A DNA stretch of 31,833 nucleotides from Nemertoderma westbladi (Eukaryota; Xenacoelomorpha; Nemertodermatida; Nemertodermatidae): positions 1 to 31,833 of the forward strand of contig JAUCBJ010008873.1 of NCBI GenBank assembly GCA_032718475.1, in the 5' to 3' direction. Shown here piece by piece: positions 9,669 to 19,441 of this stretch (within the stretch, counting starts at the first letter, position 1; every line of letters starts with the position of its first letter). Under the pieces are notes generated by a model. The model saw only the letters and a list, made by a program, of their open reading frames with translations. It searched no databases and was not told the origin of the DNA. Both the position numbers and the translations under genes were made by a program.

Positions 9669-10298
9669 TCCGATTCCCATTGCACATATGATACACTAAA
9701 TGATAATTCATATGATAATGATACATTTATACCGTAGGTTGTGACAATACAATGAGCAATAGCGAGGCTAGCCATGCCATGCCCCCCACGACCCAATATT
9801 TTATTATTATTGCACCAGAAATATAATAGGTATATGTGTGCAGATAAAATATTATCTCCAATACGATTCTGAGTATATGGAGTTCACATGTATATATGGT
9901 ATTTAGATAATGTAGTACTCGATATATAACCAAAGGCAATAGTACTGAATGCGGGTTAAAAAGGGACATATTCTACGCAATTGTACTGTGTCAAATAAAA
10001 TACTACATAAGAATATAAAAAAAAACACTTTCCAAATATAGAAAATTCAAGGTCTACATTATGGTTAGAAAGGTTTATTTATTATGTTAAAGTTGTTATA
10101 ACTAATTGTGTTTCGTTTCTTGTATTTGAACATTCAGTGTTATTTATGGTGTTTTGAGTCTGTGTTGGTTGTTAAAAGTGCGCATAAATACGCACAATAA
10201 AAAGTATAGAAGTTGTATGAAAGCAAGTAGTGCCAGGCTTCCTTCTGTTAATGTGTTGCGGGGCCATGTGTGTCCCAAGGGGGTTCTGCCGCTGATGT
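9669..10298. other. No gene recognised
   Basis: AT-rich sequence up to about 10200, becoming more GC-rich afterwards. The ORFs here are short, compositionally biased and have no recognisable motifs. Confidence 0.5.
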
Positions 10299-10520
10299 TA
10301 GAGTCTCCATCATAATGTATCTGGCCTAGTGTTGTCTGGAATCCACATAAGCAGGGTGTGGGCAGTAACGCCCATCTTTGAGATGTGTTGAGGTCAGTTG
10401 GGTGAGGTTAGAGTCTCGATGACATTGAATCTTGCATAGGGCTGCTGGAAGTCCTGATAGGAATGGTGTGGGAAGTAGTAGTGCCTGTCATTCCCTGCCT
10501 GTCATTCCCTGCCTGTCAAC
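10299..10520. repeat. Imperfect tandem duplication, about 109-bp period
   Basis: GTTAGAGTCTC occurs at 10299 and 10408, each followed by a similar course (a CATAATGTAT/CATTGAATCT segment, then AGGGTGTGGGCAGTA/ATGGTGTGGGAAGTAG). A 14-bp unit CCTGTCATTCCCTG then repeats twice and a half near 10485-10520. The divergence implies an old duplication. Confidence 0.55.
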
Positions 10521-10576
10521 CCTTTAATGCTGGTAGGGTGGGTGGGTTGTATTTGGGGTTTCTGGTTTGGGATGGG

Positions 10577-10878
10577 CTAGGAGTTCATCTTTACAACGCT
10601 GCTGTATGTCAGGGTAGGTCTCATAACTGGGATGTTTGGAATCATTCGCTTCCCTGGTTGCTGTTTACAGTCGGATAGGTGCCCATCACCTTGGAATCGA
10701 AAGAGGTAAAACTTAATTGACCTCACGAGGCTCGTGATCACCCTTTCTGTGATATGTTTATTGTCGTAGAGATTGGACGCGGTGAACGATGGTTCGCGAA
10801 TGTTCTTTTTTATGCTTAGCTCTTCCAATCCTCTATTAACGCTGAAAACATCCTTATCATGACAGACTAGGATGCTGG
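10577..10878 (-). pseudogene. Possible tail of a Penelope-type GIY-YIG endonuclease
   Basis: The minus frame reads HDKDVFSVNRGLEELSIKKN followed by IREPSF, then a tail ending VVKMNS at 10577. Upstream of the ATG at 10828 the frame is open for about another 17 codons. The RG-x2-E...I...PS pattern resembles the C-terminal helices of GIY-YIG domains fused to Penelope-like or related reverse transcriptases. The GIY and YIG segments themselves are not present, so the assignment rests on one motif. The alternative is an unrelated relic ORF. Confidence 0.3.
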
Positions 10879-10960
10879 ATAAATCTATATTAATAATAAT
10901 AAATGAATTGTTGTGGGGTGAGTGATGGTGAATTTAAATATATATTGTAATAAATAGGAC

Positions 10961-11119
10961 AATATGATAATGCTCTCCATAGCGAAAAATATCAACCGAC
11001 CCTATTGGGGCTCGAACCCGGTACCTAGGTTTCAAACTTCCAGTTATCATCAGCCAGCCATGTGTGTACTGAGCTTCCAGATCGGATAAAGATTTCGCTA
11101 TAGAGTGGGATATCATATT
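10961..11119 (-). mobile_element. Second tRNA-like element with inverted ends
   Basis: On the minus strand a D-arm-like AAGCTCAGTACA (11063-11074) and a B box GGTTCGAGCCC (11008-11018) mark a tRNA-derived core. It is enclosed by an imperfect inverted repeat of about 33 nt: 10961-10993 (AATATGATA...TAGCGAAA) pairs with 11085-11119 (TTTCGCTA...TATCATATT). The architecture repeats that of 8620-8785, although the sequences are only loosely alike. The hammerhead-like motif inside is listed separately. No target duplication is apparent. Confidence 0.55.
11018..11057 (-). ncRNA. Candidate hammerhead ribozyme overlapping the tRNA-like core
   Basis: Minus strand order: CTGG (11054-11057), CTGATGA (11047-11053), stem II AACT/AGTT around GGA (within 11034-11046), GAA (11031-11033), stem III ACC/GGT around TA (11023-11030), cleavage triplet GTA, and CCGG (11018-11021), which pairs with CTGG with one G-U. 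The core bases and triplet fit, but the highly conserved G-C closing stem II is a U-U here, and stem I is short and shared with the B box. Part of the match could come from the tRNA-like arm itself. Confidence 0.35.
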
Positions 11120-12616
11120 TAGGCCAACTAATCATTGACTTTGGAAATCATTAACATTAACATTTAATTTAATAATTTCTAGTCCCAAATTTTATGCTTA
11201 TCAACATATCCAAAATCAGCAAAAATCGTGATGTTGGAACTTGGTTAAATAGACCATTTCACCATGGCAACAGAAAGTCATACATAAATCACAGAATTCT
11301 AACCTTGACCTACCCCACCCACATCACTATCGGAGAATCCGATGGGGGACTATTTGAAACCCGGTTACCATGACAACTAGAGAATTACAGAGAATTACAG
11401 AATTACATTAATTGTACAGTAAATTTATGAAATTTTGGAAATGTATCCGTATTGCGTGTTCTCATTGTTGCAAAATTAGGAAACTCTGTAATTATATTGT
11501 CTTTAAGCATAATTGTTTTTTTCTAGATTCGGTGTTGAGTTGAAGTGGAATAGTAGTTGGCCTGTAACCTAGGTAATAAGAAAATAATATCACCTATAAT
11601 GTTTCTTCAGTTTAAATATGGTTACAATCATTTTAAAAAGAAACCAATTCAGGATCAAGTACCTCACATGTTGCTATGTTCAGACCATAATTTGCCAGCC
11701 AATCATGTCATTTCTTGTTGCCATGGCAATCAAAAATATTATTTAATATGTGAAAATTCCATCAGAATCATTTCATATGTTCTTCAGATGCATATCAATA
11801 TGTTACATAGTCAACATTCATGATCACAAGCGAAGTCATTATTCTGCTGTTACCATAGCAATGGGCATATTTTAGTATTTATGTAGTTATAGTAATCTAT
11901 TTGGCATTTTATTGACATTGGAAGTTAATCATATTAAAGATTATTGAAAAAAAATGTGTGGAGTCTGCTACAGTTATTTTATTTAATATTATATATATAT
12001 CTATATTATTTATTTTATTTAAGTCTTGAATTTTGACCATAGCAACGGGAGTTTTGATCCTAATTCGGGAGTGACTTGTTAATAATACTCAAAATTCGGT
12101 TTAATGTACATTTCAGTATTTTGTAGCATGAGATGCTGTAGAAAATTACAAAATTATATTCGAATGACCTTAATGTAATTAGCAATGAAACTTTTCCTCA
12201 GCAACCGGGGTCTTTTTTTACCAACATCGCGTTTTGTAGTGATAACATGTTTTTTATTGAGCTGTGAAGTTTAAATAACAGTAGTAAGTTCTCCTTGGCA
12301 ACTTTGAAATGTGTATAGCAACAGCAGGTTACCTTAGCAACGGTTAGTTTCACAAGGTAGCAACGAGTTTTCAAATACTGTAATTACCAAGTTTTCTACA
12401 TCAATGTTGAATCTTACTTTATACATGGTGAGTTTTCCCTAGCAATATATTTACAGAATATTTTAAATATTTTATATGGTATCAGAAATAATAAATACTG
12501 GTATTTTACTGTACCAGTATCTAGCTATATAATAAATTATTACTCTTGGTGTGTTACTCACAGATATTGCTTGTCAGTTAGATAGTTTTTGGTTTTTGGT
12601 TAGATGGGATACCGAT

Positions 12617-13797
12617 ATGGATAGTTATCACAATCGATGTATAATTTGCAATGAGACTCTTACAGCTGAAGATAATGTAGTCAATTTAGGAGAAAAGGGT
12701 GTGTACTGATACATTTAAATTTTTAATATTTATTAAAAAAGCAACTCCTAAAGGAAATGCAACCACGAAGCTAATTAAATTGAATATAATCATTGTTAGT
12801 TCGTTGTTCAGCCTTGTTTAAGAGGCATTTGCTTGTGATATACAGAATACTGATTATCAGAAAATTTTATTGTGTAGTTTATGTACAAATTTTCGATTTT
12901 TATATTAAAACGTCTGTTTGAAGTGGTTTTTATGGTAACTATGGGAGGGGGGGGGGGGGGGGAAGTTGAATGAAGTGAATCGGATTCATAATAAATGATA
13001 TAGTGGTGGGTAGGAAATGGTTCCAATTCAAAACAACTTTACATTATGCTTCAAATTAGCATTTACTTTAGCCTGGTTCCTTGTCAACAGGAATTTCTAA
13101 TGAACCTCAATCGGGTATGCTATGGCCCCTATAGTTGACGTAAGTTCCCCCAAGTTTGTATCAGTTGTGGATTTGCTACAAATAGTAATAGAGTTAGAAA
13201 TTTGGATTTATTAAAACTGTGAACCATTACAATTTTACTATGTCCGTTACTATATTCATGTCATATCATTACAAAAATTAATTCAATTTCCAAAGGTTGT
13301 GAAGGAATTATCAGAGCAAGCGTAATACGAAAGGAAAATATCTTCCCTGCCAAAGGTCAGACTGTGCATTCAAAATGCAGATAAAAATATACTAACTCAA
13401 AATAATTATTATGTCTAAGTAGAAAAAGATAGTAATCAGGTAATCTTTAATATGATAGTAATCAGCAAGAGGTGATAGTAATCATCAAGAAACACACAAC
13501 AAATAACGTTCTGGTTCCCAACATTATGAATATAAATGTTTGTTTTGCGGATGTGGAGACATTACCAGAGATGGAAAGTTGAGAGATATAGATAAACATG
13601 GATTTACACTCGTTCCTGTAAAAACGCTATCATTCCAACAAACGCTATTAGCAAATTGTGACAAATACAGCAGCGCTTGGTCAAACAGAGTTAGAGCTTT
13701 TCATACACGATATGGGTGATCTTCCTGCCACAGGAGCGGTTTATCACCAGATATGCAGTGTCAATTTTCGTACAGGTAAACATATACCACAAGTATT
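12617..13797 (+). pseudogene. Three-exon cysteine-rich protein gene, TE-associated invertebrate family
   Basis: Exon 1 starts ATG 12617 (MDSYHNRCIICNETL) and reads to VVNLGEKG, with a GT donor near 12699. Exon 2, entered at a CAAAG acceptor near 13296, continues in phase with CEGIIRASVIRKENI and ends VHSKCR, followed by a TAA at 13382. Exon 3 (about 13522-13797) reads YEYKCLFCGCGDI, FTLVPVKTLSFQQTLLANC and, after a frameshift near 13690, DLPATGAVYHQICSVNFRTG. The C-x2-C plus VHxxCR module and the C-x-VNFRTG module are characteristic of an unnamed protein family highly amplified in aquatic invertebrates. Its biochemical role is unknown to me; the paired cysteines and histidines suggest zinc binding. 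The stop and frameshift indicate a decayed copy. It sits exactly between the inverted arms. Confidence 0.65.
12947..12962 (+). repeat. 16-nt poly-G tract
   Basis: A pure G run inside the first intron of the cysteine-rich gene, preceded by ATGGGA. It is one of four long G runs in the window. Confidence 0.95.
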
Positions 13798-14152
13798 TAG
13801 TATAAATTCCATATATCGGTATCCCATCTAACCAAAAACTATCTAACCGACAAGCAATAGCTGTGAGTAGCACACCAAGAGTAATATAATTTATTATATA
13901 GCTAGGTACTGGTACAGTGAAATACCCGTATTTATTATTTCTGATACCATATAAAATATTTAAAATATTCTGTAAATAATATTGCTAAGGAAAACTCGCT
14001 ATTGATAAGTAAGATTCAACATTGATGTAGAAAACTTGGTAATTACAGTTAATTAAACTTGGTAATTCAGCGTTGCCAAGGAGTACTTACTACTGTTATT
14101 TAAACTTCACAGCTCAATAAAAAACATGTTATCACAATAAAACGTGATGTTG

Positions 14153-14664
14153 GTACATGTGCAATCCAAAACTGCTTTACTACTTTAAATTGGTGATGGG
14201 GTATAGTAATACATTGGTTGCAATTTTCTACAGTATGCTTTTATGTGTGGTGGATCAGCTGTTTTAGAGCAATACATAAATCCGAATATACCGGTTACTG
14301 TTGTCTGTACTGCTGTAGGTAACTGATTCATAACCTTAACTGCCTAAGGCCTAATATGCCGTTAATATTGCTTATATATATATACATACCGTGAGTTTGC
14401 ATGTTGACCGTTTACTGGTTTTGTTATAAACTGATGCCGACTGTTTGTTATTGTCGATAACGGCTAACTGATAATACTGCTTAATTGCAAATGCCTGCTT
14501 TGCTGTTATATATATAATATTGTTATTCTTATAGCTGTATATTGCAATATTGCTTTGATTGCCGAACTGACTGACTGAGGAATTGCCAATTGCAACCTTC
14601 TGACCTTTCTTTACTGCTTTCTTTCTTTCTATAAAATTGAACTGATATTTGCTTGAACAGTACA
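14153..14664 (+). mobile_element. Solo LTR with 5-bp target duplication
   Basis: GTACA at 14153-14157 is repeated at 14660-14664. Between them 14158-14659 (502 bp) begins TGTGCAATCC and ends GCTTGAACA, the TG...CA form of a retrotransposon LTR. The insertion is absent from the matching point of the other inverted arm (about 12220), which gives a clean empty-site comparison. The last 140 bp match 15418-15561, the remnant in front of the BEL/Pao internal region, so both belong to one family. Recombination between two LTRs would leave such a solo copy. It contains a TATATATATA stretch near 14373 that could be the promoter. The frames through it are not coding. Confidence 0.85.
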
Positions 14665-15417
14665 AAAAGACCCCGGTTGCTAAGGAAAACCTTCGTTGCT
14701 AAGTACATTAAGGTCATTCGAATATAATTTTGTAATTTTCTACAGCATCTCATGCTACAAAGTACTGAAATGTACATTAAACGGAATTTTGAGTATTTTT
14801 AACAAGTCATTCCCGAATTAGGATCAAAACTCCTGTTGCTATGGTCAAAATTCAAGACTTTGTTAAATAAAATAACTGTAGCAGACTCCACACAATTTTT
14901 TTCAATAATCTTTAATATGATTAACTTCCAATGTCAATAAAATGCCAAATACGTTACTGGTTACTACTATAACTACATAAATACTAAAATATGCCCGTTG
15001 CTATGGAAACAACAGAATAATGACTTCGCTTGTGATCATGAATGTTGACTATGTAACATATTGATATGCATCTGAAGAACATATGAATGTTTCTGATGGA
15101 ATTTTCACATATTAAATAATATTTTTGGTTGCCATGGCAACAAGAAATGACATGATTGGCTGGCAAATTATGGTCTGAACATAGCAACATGTGAGGTACT
15201 TGATCCTGAATTGGTTTCTTTTTAAAATGATAGTAACCATATTTAAACTGGAGAAACATTATAGGTGATATTATATTCTTATTACCTAGGTTACAGGCCA
15301 ACTACTATTCCACTTCAACGCCGAACCTAGAAAAAAAGCTTAAAGACAATATAATTACAGAGTTTCCTAATTTTGCAACAATGGGAACATGCAATACGGA
15401 TACGTTTCCAAAATTTC

Positions 15418-15561
15418 ATAATATTGTTATTCTTATCTGTACATTGCAATATTGCTTTGATTGCCGAACTGACTGACTGAGGAATTGCCAATTGCAACCT
15501 TCTGACCTTTCTTTACTGCTTTCTTTCTTTCTATAAAATTGAACTGATATTTGCTTGAAAA
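15418..15561 (+). mobile_element. Truncated 5' LTR of the BEL/Pao relic
   Basis: It matches the final 140 bp of the solo LTR (14516-14659) with few changes and ends GCTTGAAAA in place of GCTTGAACA. It abuts the broken end of the right inverted arm, so the first part of the LTR has been lost. The retroelement leader begins directly after it. I could not identify a primer binding site. Confidence 0.8.
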
Positions 15562-15961
15562 TTTCTTCAAACCGGATAATGAACACAAAGTTGGTAAGTC
15601 ATCATGCACCCGAAAGCGCGTTTGTTTAATCTATTGGTACCTGTACTTCTGTGATGCCATTAGGAAATCAATTCGCTCCACTTACAAATACTGGTATCTA
15701 TCTACCACTACTAATTGATTTCCAAGTACCGATGGCTATTGTTTGCAGTCAGTCTGATCATCTACACTGGAGTATATAAACCGCTAAATGTGGATATCCC
15801 GATTTGGAAAGTTTCCAAATTTGAATGTGATTTTTTCGGAATTCTGCATATTTGTTATTGATTTTCATTCTTAATCAATTACCATCATTTAACTGACTGT
15901 TGTTGCTTCTATACTTTTTCTTTTTGCCTTCTACTACCACTTATGTGCAACAATCAGTACC
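15562..15961 (+). other. Untranslated leader of the BEL/Pao relic
   Basis: A 400-bp non-coding stretch between the LTR remnant and the gag start codon, ending in a pyrimidine-rich run. No ORF or convincing primer binding site is seen. Confidence 0.5.
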
Positions 15962-17469
15962 ATGGCAGATGGTGAAACTCAAAACCGTGGGGGTAAGGGT
16001 GACAACATAGATGATGATAATATTGATCAGATAGAGTTTATAAAAGGGAGGCGGAAACAGAACGCCAAAAAGCATCTAAATTAATTACTGATTTTGAACA
16101 TATTTTTAAACGAAATGAATCTGAACTTGATTCAGATGAACTGGCCTATCAGATTGAACTTGGTGAACGCCAGTTAATTTTATTAAATTCTTTAAGTTCT
16201 GAACTTAGCGAATTAGGTCATTATGAGTCTAAGACGTCAACACATATTGGTGATCTCGACCGCTATTTGTTCAAAATGCACCGGGTTCTTTCTCGTTTAG
16301 ACAAGGTAGGCCTTGCCAGTTCACATCATAGTGATGAAACCCAGTCAGCCAGTGGGACTAATAACTCAACTCGTGGTCTTACGAAAATGTATTTACCGAC
16401 TTTTAGTGGTGATTATTTTAGTTGGAGACCTTTTTAGGACCAATTTCAAGCGCTTATTCGTTTAAGGCCCGGGTTGAGTGATGTCCAGAAATTTATTTAT
16501 TTGCGTAACAGCTTGGAGGGAGAAGCCAAGGATGCCTTGTCTGGTTTTCCAGCAACCTCGGCCAATTATAAAACTGCTATGCCTGTCTCTGAAAATGCTC
16601 TTCCGCAACCAACTTGTCTTTCATGTCAGGGTCATCCCCATTAAGGATTGTCTAAATTTTCTTTCTAAGTCCATTGATGCTAAAGGGACCTTTATCAGAA
16701 CAAAACAACTTTGTACCAATTGTTTTGGACCTCATAAGTCTATAGCTTGCCAATCCAAATATAATTGCAATAATTGTGGTGGGAGGCATAACTCATTACT
16801 TTGTTTTAAAAAGTACCGTGATCCAAAGACCCCGACCTCTTCTAGTGATCCTAAAACCCACCAAGCTTCTGGTAATACCAGGCACCCTTCCTCACAGGCG
16901 TACCTCCAGTATCAAAGGCCAATTATTCAACCAAGCCTTGGGATCAGTCAAAGCCATCTGCTCCTGCTCTAGATACTAGTTGGATTCCATCAGGGAATCG
17001 ATCTGGTGGACCTGCCATGTCAATAATACCAGTGATGCCAACTCACTCCAGCCAAGATAATCAAGTTTTTGTTAAGCTGGCAATGGCCTATCTTTATTCA
17101 CCTTCTTGTGATAGTGGCCAGTGGGTCCATGTTTATTTAGATGATGGGTCCAAGAGAACCTACATCAAATCCGACCTTGCTAATAATTACCAGTTACCCA
17201 TTATAGACACCAGAATAATGTCGACGGGTTCATTTGGAGACCATATTACTACACATGACTCCAATTTAGTGTCATTTCAACTTTTCAGCCAATTCTTTTC
17301 TGAACCAATCCTGGACAGCCAACAAACTCTGTCCTTCCATTAAGCAGGAGTATCTACCAACTATGTTTTCTTCAATCTGCCATTTATCTAATTGGGCCGA
17401 TAATTTTGATGGTGGTCAGCGTGATATATCCCTTATTATTGGTGCTGACCAAATATGGGCTTTGACAGG
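15962..17469 (+). pseudogene. gag-pol: BEL/Pao LTR-retrotransposon gag and protease relic
   Basis: Gag opens at ATG 15962 and shifts frame near 16070. Its capsid region reads LPTFSGDYFSWRPF, a TAG at 16436, DQFQALIRLRPGLSDVQKF and YLRNSLEGEAKDALSGF, the classic BEL/Pao gag core. The segment between the capsid and the zinc knuckles is largely deleted. CLSCQG and, in another frame, LCTNCFGPHK and CNNCGGRHNSLLC are the knuckles. The protease region (17017-17343) has YLDDGSKRTYI, where the family has D-S/T-G at the active site; here it is D-D-G. After a stop at 17343 and a frameshift, ISLIIGADQIWAL marks the segment just after the protease. Reverse transcriptase, RNase H and integrase are absent because another element interrupts at 17470. 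The copy is dead. Confidence 0.88.
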
Positions 17470-17811
17470 TACAGTCCCAATCCCAATAAACATTAACTTG
17501 GTCGTTTTGGTGGCCAAAATCACCAAAAAAATTTAGTGTATTCCTATGGGCTACTTGGTCGTTTTGGCGAAACGATTTAACTCGAATCAGCTCAATCCAG
17601 ACAGTCTGTCTCCTTGGCCATCCATTTGGTGGATCTGACTAAATGTCGGCTCGCTTTCATTTTTATTATTGACAGATTGTTAACTTACCCGGCTCTGAGC
17701 CTTGCAGTACTGGAGTCCGCCCACTGAGGCATTGATAGAGTACACAGTCTTATAAAAGGAGTTGAATGGGGCTTCGTTAAAGGAGGAGTATGTATAATAA
17801 TCTGACGACCC

Positions 17812-18030
17812 GAAATTAATTTATGGACGTCCCGAAATTAACTATACTATATGGATGTCCCGAAATTAACTTATGGACGTCCTGAAATTAACTTATGGAC
17901 GGCCTGAAATTAATTTATGGACGTCCCGAAATTAATCTATCAAACAATCAGAATCGTAATGAAATAACTAACTAATGGACGTCCATAAATTAATTTCGGG
18001 ATGTTAATTTCGGAAATTAATTTCAATAAT
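17812..18030. repeat. GGACGTCC minisatellite, about 22-bp unit
   Basis: Six degenerate direct copies of a unit like TTATGGACGTCCCGAAATTA run from about 17812 to 17937. After a 35-bp gap, partial copies follow in the opposite orientation (about 17970-18030), so the array can fold on itself. Each full unit carries the palindrome GGACGTCC or a variant. It lies near the left end of the TA-flanked element. Confidence 0.85.
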
Positions 18031-18086
18031 ATTTTTTTTTATAATAAACATCTTTTTTAATATTTTTTTACAATGTATAATTCGCG

Positions 18087-18505
18087 GACACTGCGGGGTG
18101 ACTACAAAACAACGACCCAATTATAAAGACCTGCATAATCTTGTTACATGTGTTAACTTTCGTTAATTGTTTTGAATCCCCCCGTCACGCGTGTAACTTG
18201 CTCCTTTACTAACCTGCACCTTTAAATAGCAATGGTACATAACGCTCATTGTGACCTGTACAAAACAAAGAGGTAAAGTCGCGTTACGTCCCAAAGAGCA
18301 TTAGGTTCCAAAGAGCTTTAGGTCCCATTGCCAGAGAGCGTGAGGTCACATTGCCATTTAAAGGAGCAGGTTAGTAAAGATCAGGTTACAGAGGCGTGTT
18401 GGGGAACCAAAACAATAAACGAAAGTTAACACATGTGTTTTGTATTTGTACAGGTCTTTATTTTTTGGGTCGTTGGTCTTTGTTTTGTAGTCACCCGACA
18501 CTGCG
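18087..18505. mobile_element. MITE with long inverted arms and 9-bp target duplication
   Basis: GACACTGCG at 18087-18095 is repeated at 18497-18505. The enclosed 401 bp (18096-18496) begin GGGTGACTACAAAACAA and end with the reverse complement. The arms pair over about 150-170 nt with small indels, leaving a short centre around 18260-18290. A 9-bp duplication with long inverted ends starting GG is what Mutator-like elements leave, so this is probably a non-autonomous MULE derivative. It is nested in the TA-flanked element. The ORFs crossing it on both strands are not coding. Confidence 0.85.
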
Positions 18506-19391
18506 GTGTTGCGTGGGGGCCACCAATCCACCCACCCACACTCAACTCCCAACTTCCTGGACACTAGATACTGAGTGAAAGCGTCTGAAACTACTACAGG
18601 AACTCCATGACAGACTATGGGCTAGCGACTAGGGACTGGCGCCCTTGAACATGTAAACTGTAGTACCTACTGTACCACCTACCTTAAAGTGACCTGTGGG
18701 ACCAGCCCATTATTAGTGAGGTCGGCATTTCTCTTTATCCTGCCGCTCTCTTTGTATTACAATAGCATACAGCTAACCAATGGCAATGGTCTACCCCCAC
18801 TGCAGGAAAGACAAGCTGGCTACCATTGAAATGAATAGGGGAAGGATAATATGGTGTGTTCGTGTTCTCATCCTAATGTCTGTCGTCTTGGCTCAGCTAA
18901 GCTTAAACAGAGCCGACATCCTACAATAGAGCTTTACCTAAGTACACTTCCAGTGAGCCAAGCAGTAGTGGCGGGTTAGCTCCAAAATGCCCATGTAGGA
19001 TTTCTTCGAAAAAGGACCAATTGGTTGAGTTAGGAGTTACAGTGAAAAAGTATTCATGATTAGATTTTGCTTTGAACAGGAGAAACAGATGGAATATATA
19101 GGCCATCTAATTAATTGTTTAAAGATTAGCAAACAATACAATGTAATTGAATTGATGAAATCCATAAATAAAACGTGGATACAAAATGTAAAATCGGGAT
19201 GCAAAATATAAATGTCCGGGGAAGGAGAGGGATTGGGAGGGAATGTCCGGAAATCGAAGCCTTTTTCTATCTGCCAACATCCTGGGCTTTACTTACACTC
19301 AGCCTCTATTCACTGGCTGTTATTGACAAGCCAACTTGCCTCAGAAGTTCCTTTCATGAATGCCGCAATTTATATTTGGCCATTTTGGTCG
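18506..19391. other. Interior of the TA-flanked element, no gene recognised
   Basis: Moderately AT-rich sequence; the small ORFs have no familiar motif. It contributes most of the element's right half. Confidence 0.5.
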
Positions 19392-19441
19392 TTTTGGCCT
19401 CCAAAATGACCAAGTTAATGTTTATTGGGATTGGGACTGTA

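Larger units (their letters stand above)
11163..15420. mobile_element. Large element with >1-kb inverted arms flanking a cysteine-rich gene
   Basis: The stretch from about 11430 to 12616 reappears in reverse complement from about 15420 down to 13800, at roughly 90-95% identity by eye. For example 11557-11750 mirrors 15301-15100, and the GGTTAGATGGGATACCGATAT that ends the left arm mirrors 13817-13837. The right arm lacks about 100 bp near 14060 and has gained a 507-bp solo LTR insertion. The left arm extends further out, to 11163, matching the dispersed copy at 6563; the corresponding outer part of the right arm is replaced by the BEL/Pao remnant. The 1.2-kb core holds a three-exon gene that fits exactly between the arms. 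It could be a DNA transposon with long inverted ends or an inverted segmental duplication; I favour the former. Confidence 0.7.
17470..19441. mobile_element. TA-flanked DNA element with 48-bp terminal inverted repeats
   Basis: The left end CAGTCCCAATCCCAATAAAC starts at 17472 and its reverse complement ends at 19439. The inverted match runs 48 bp with two mismatches (17472-17519 and 19392-19439), both ends being flanked by TA (17470-17471, 19440-19441). A TA duplication is the hallmark of Tc1/mariner-like elements. The 1968-bp body has no transposase that I recognise; it holds a minisatellite and a nested MITE, so it would be non-autonomous. The left junction falls inside the BEL/Pao pol region. 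The right flank does not obviously resume pol, so the host sequence may have been rearranged. The superfamily is an inference from the ends only. Confidence 0.65.

Noticed and set aside
10463-10678. A 71-codon plus-strand ORF
   Set aside because: It lies in the imperfect tandem repeat and overlaps the minus-strand frame with better protein character.
11557-11823. An 88-codon ORF duplicated as an inverted copy at 14984-15301
   Set aside because: It is conserved only because the arms are duplicated. The two copies diverge with a frameshift and the translation shows no domain.
17017-17343. An intact retroelement protease gene
   Set aside because: It is one fragment of a gag-pol region broken by stops, frameshifts and a large deletion; described as part of the BEL/Pao relic.
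17740-17800. Polypurine tract and 3' LTR of the BEL/Pao element (AAAGGAGGAG then TATGTATAAT)
   Set aside because: It lies inside the TA-flanked element, no LTR similarity follows, and the resemblance is short.
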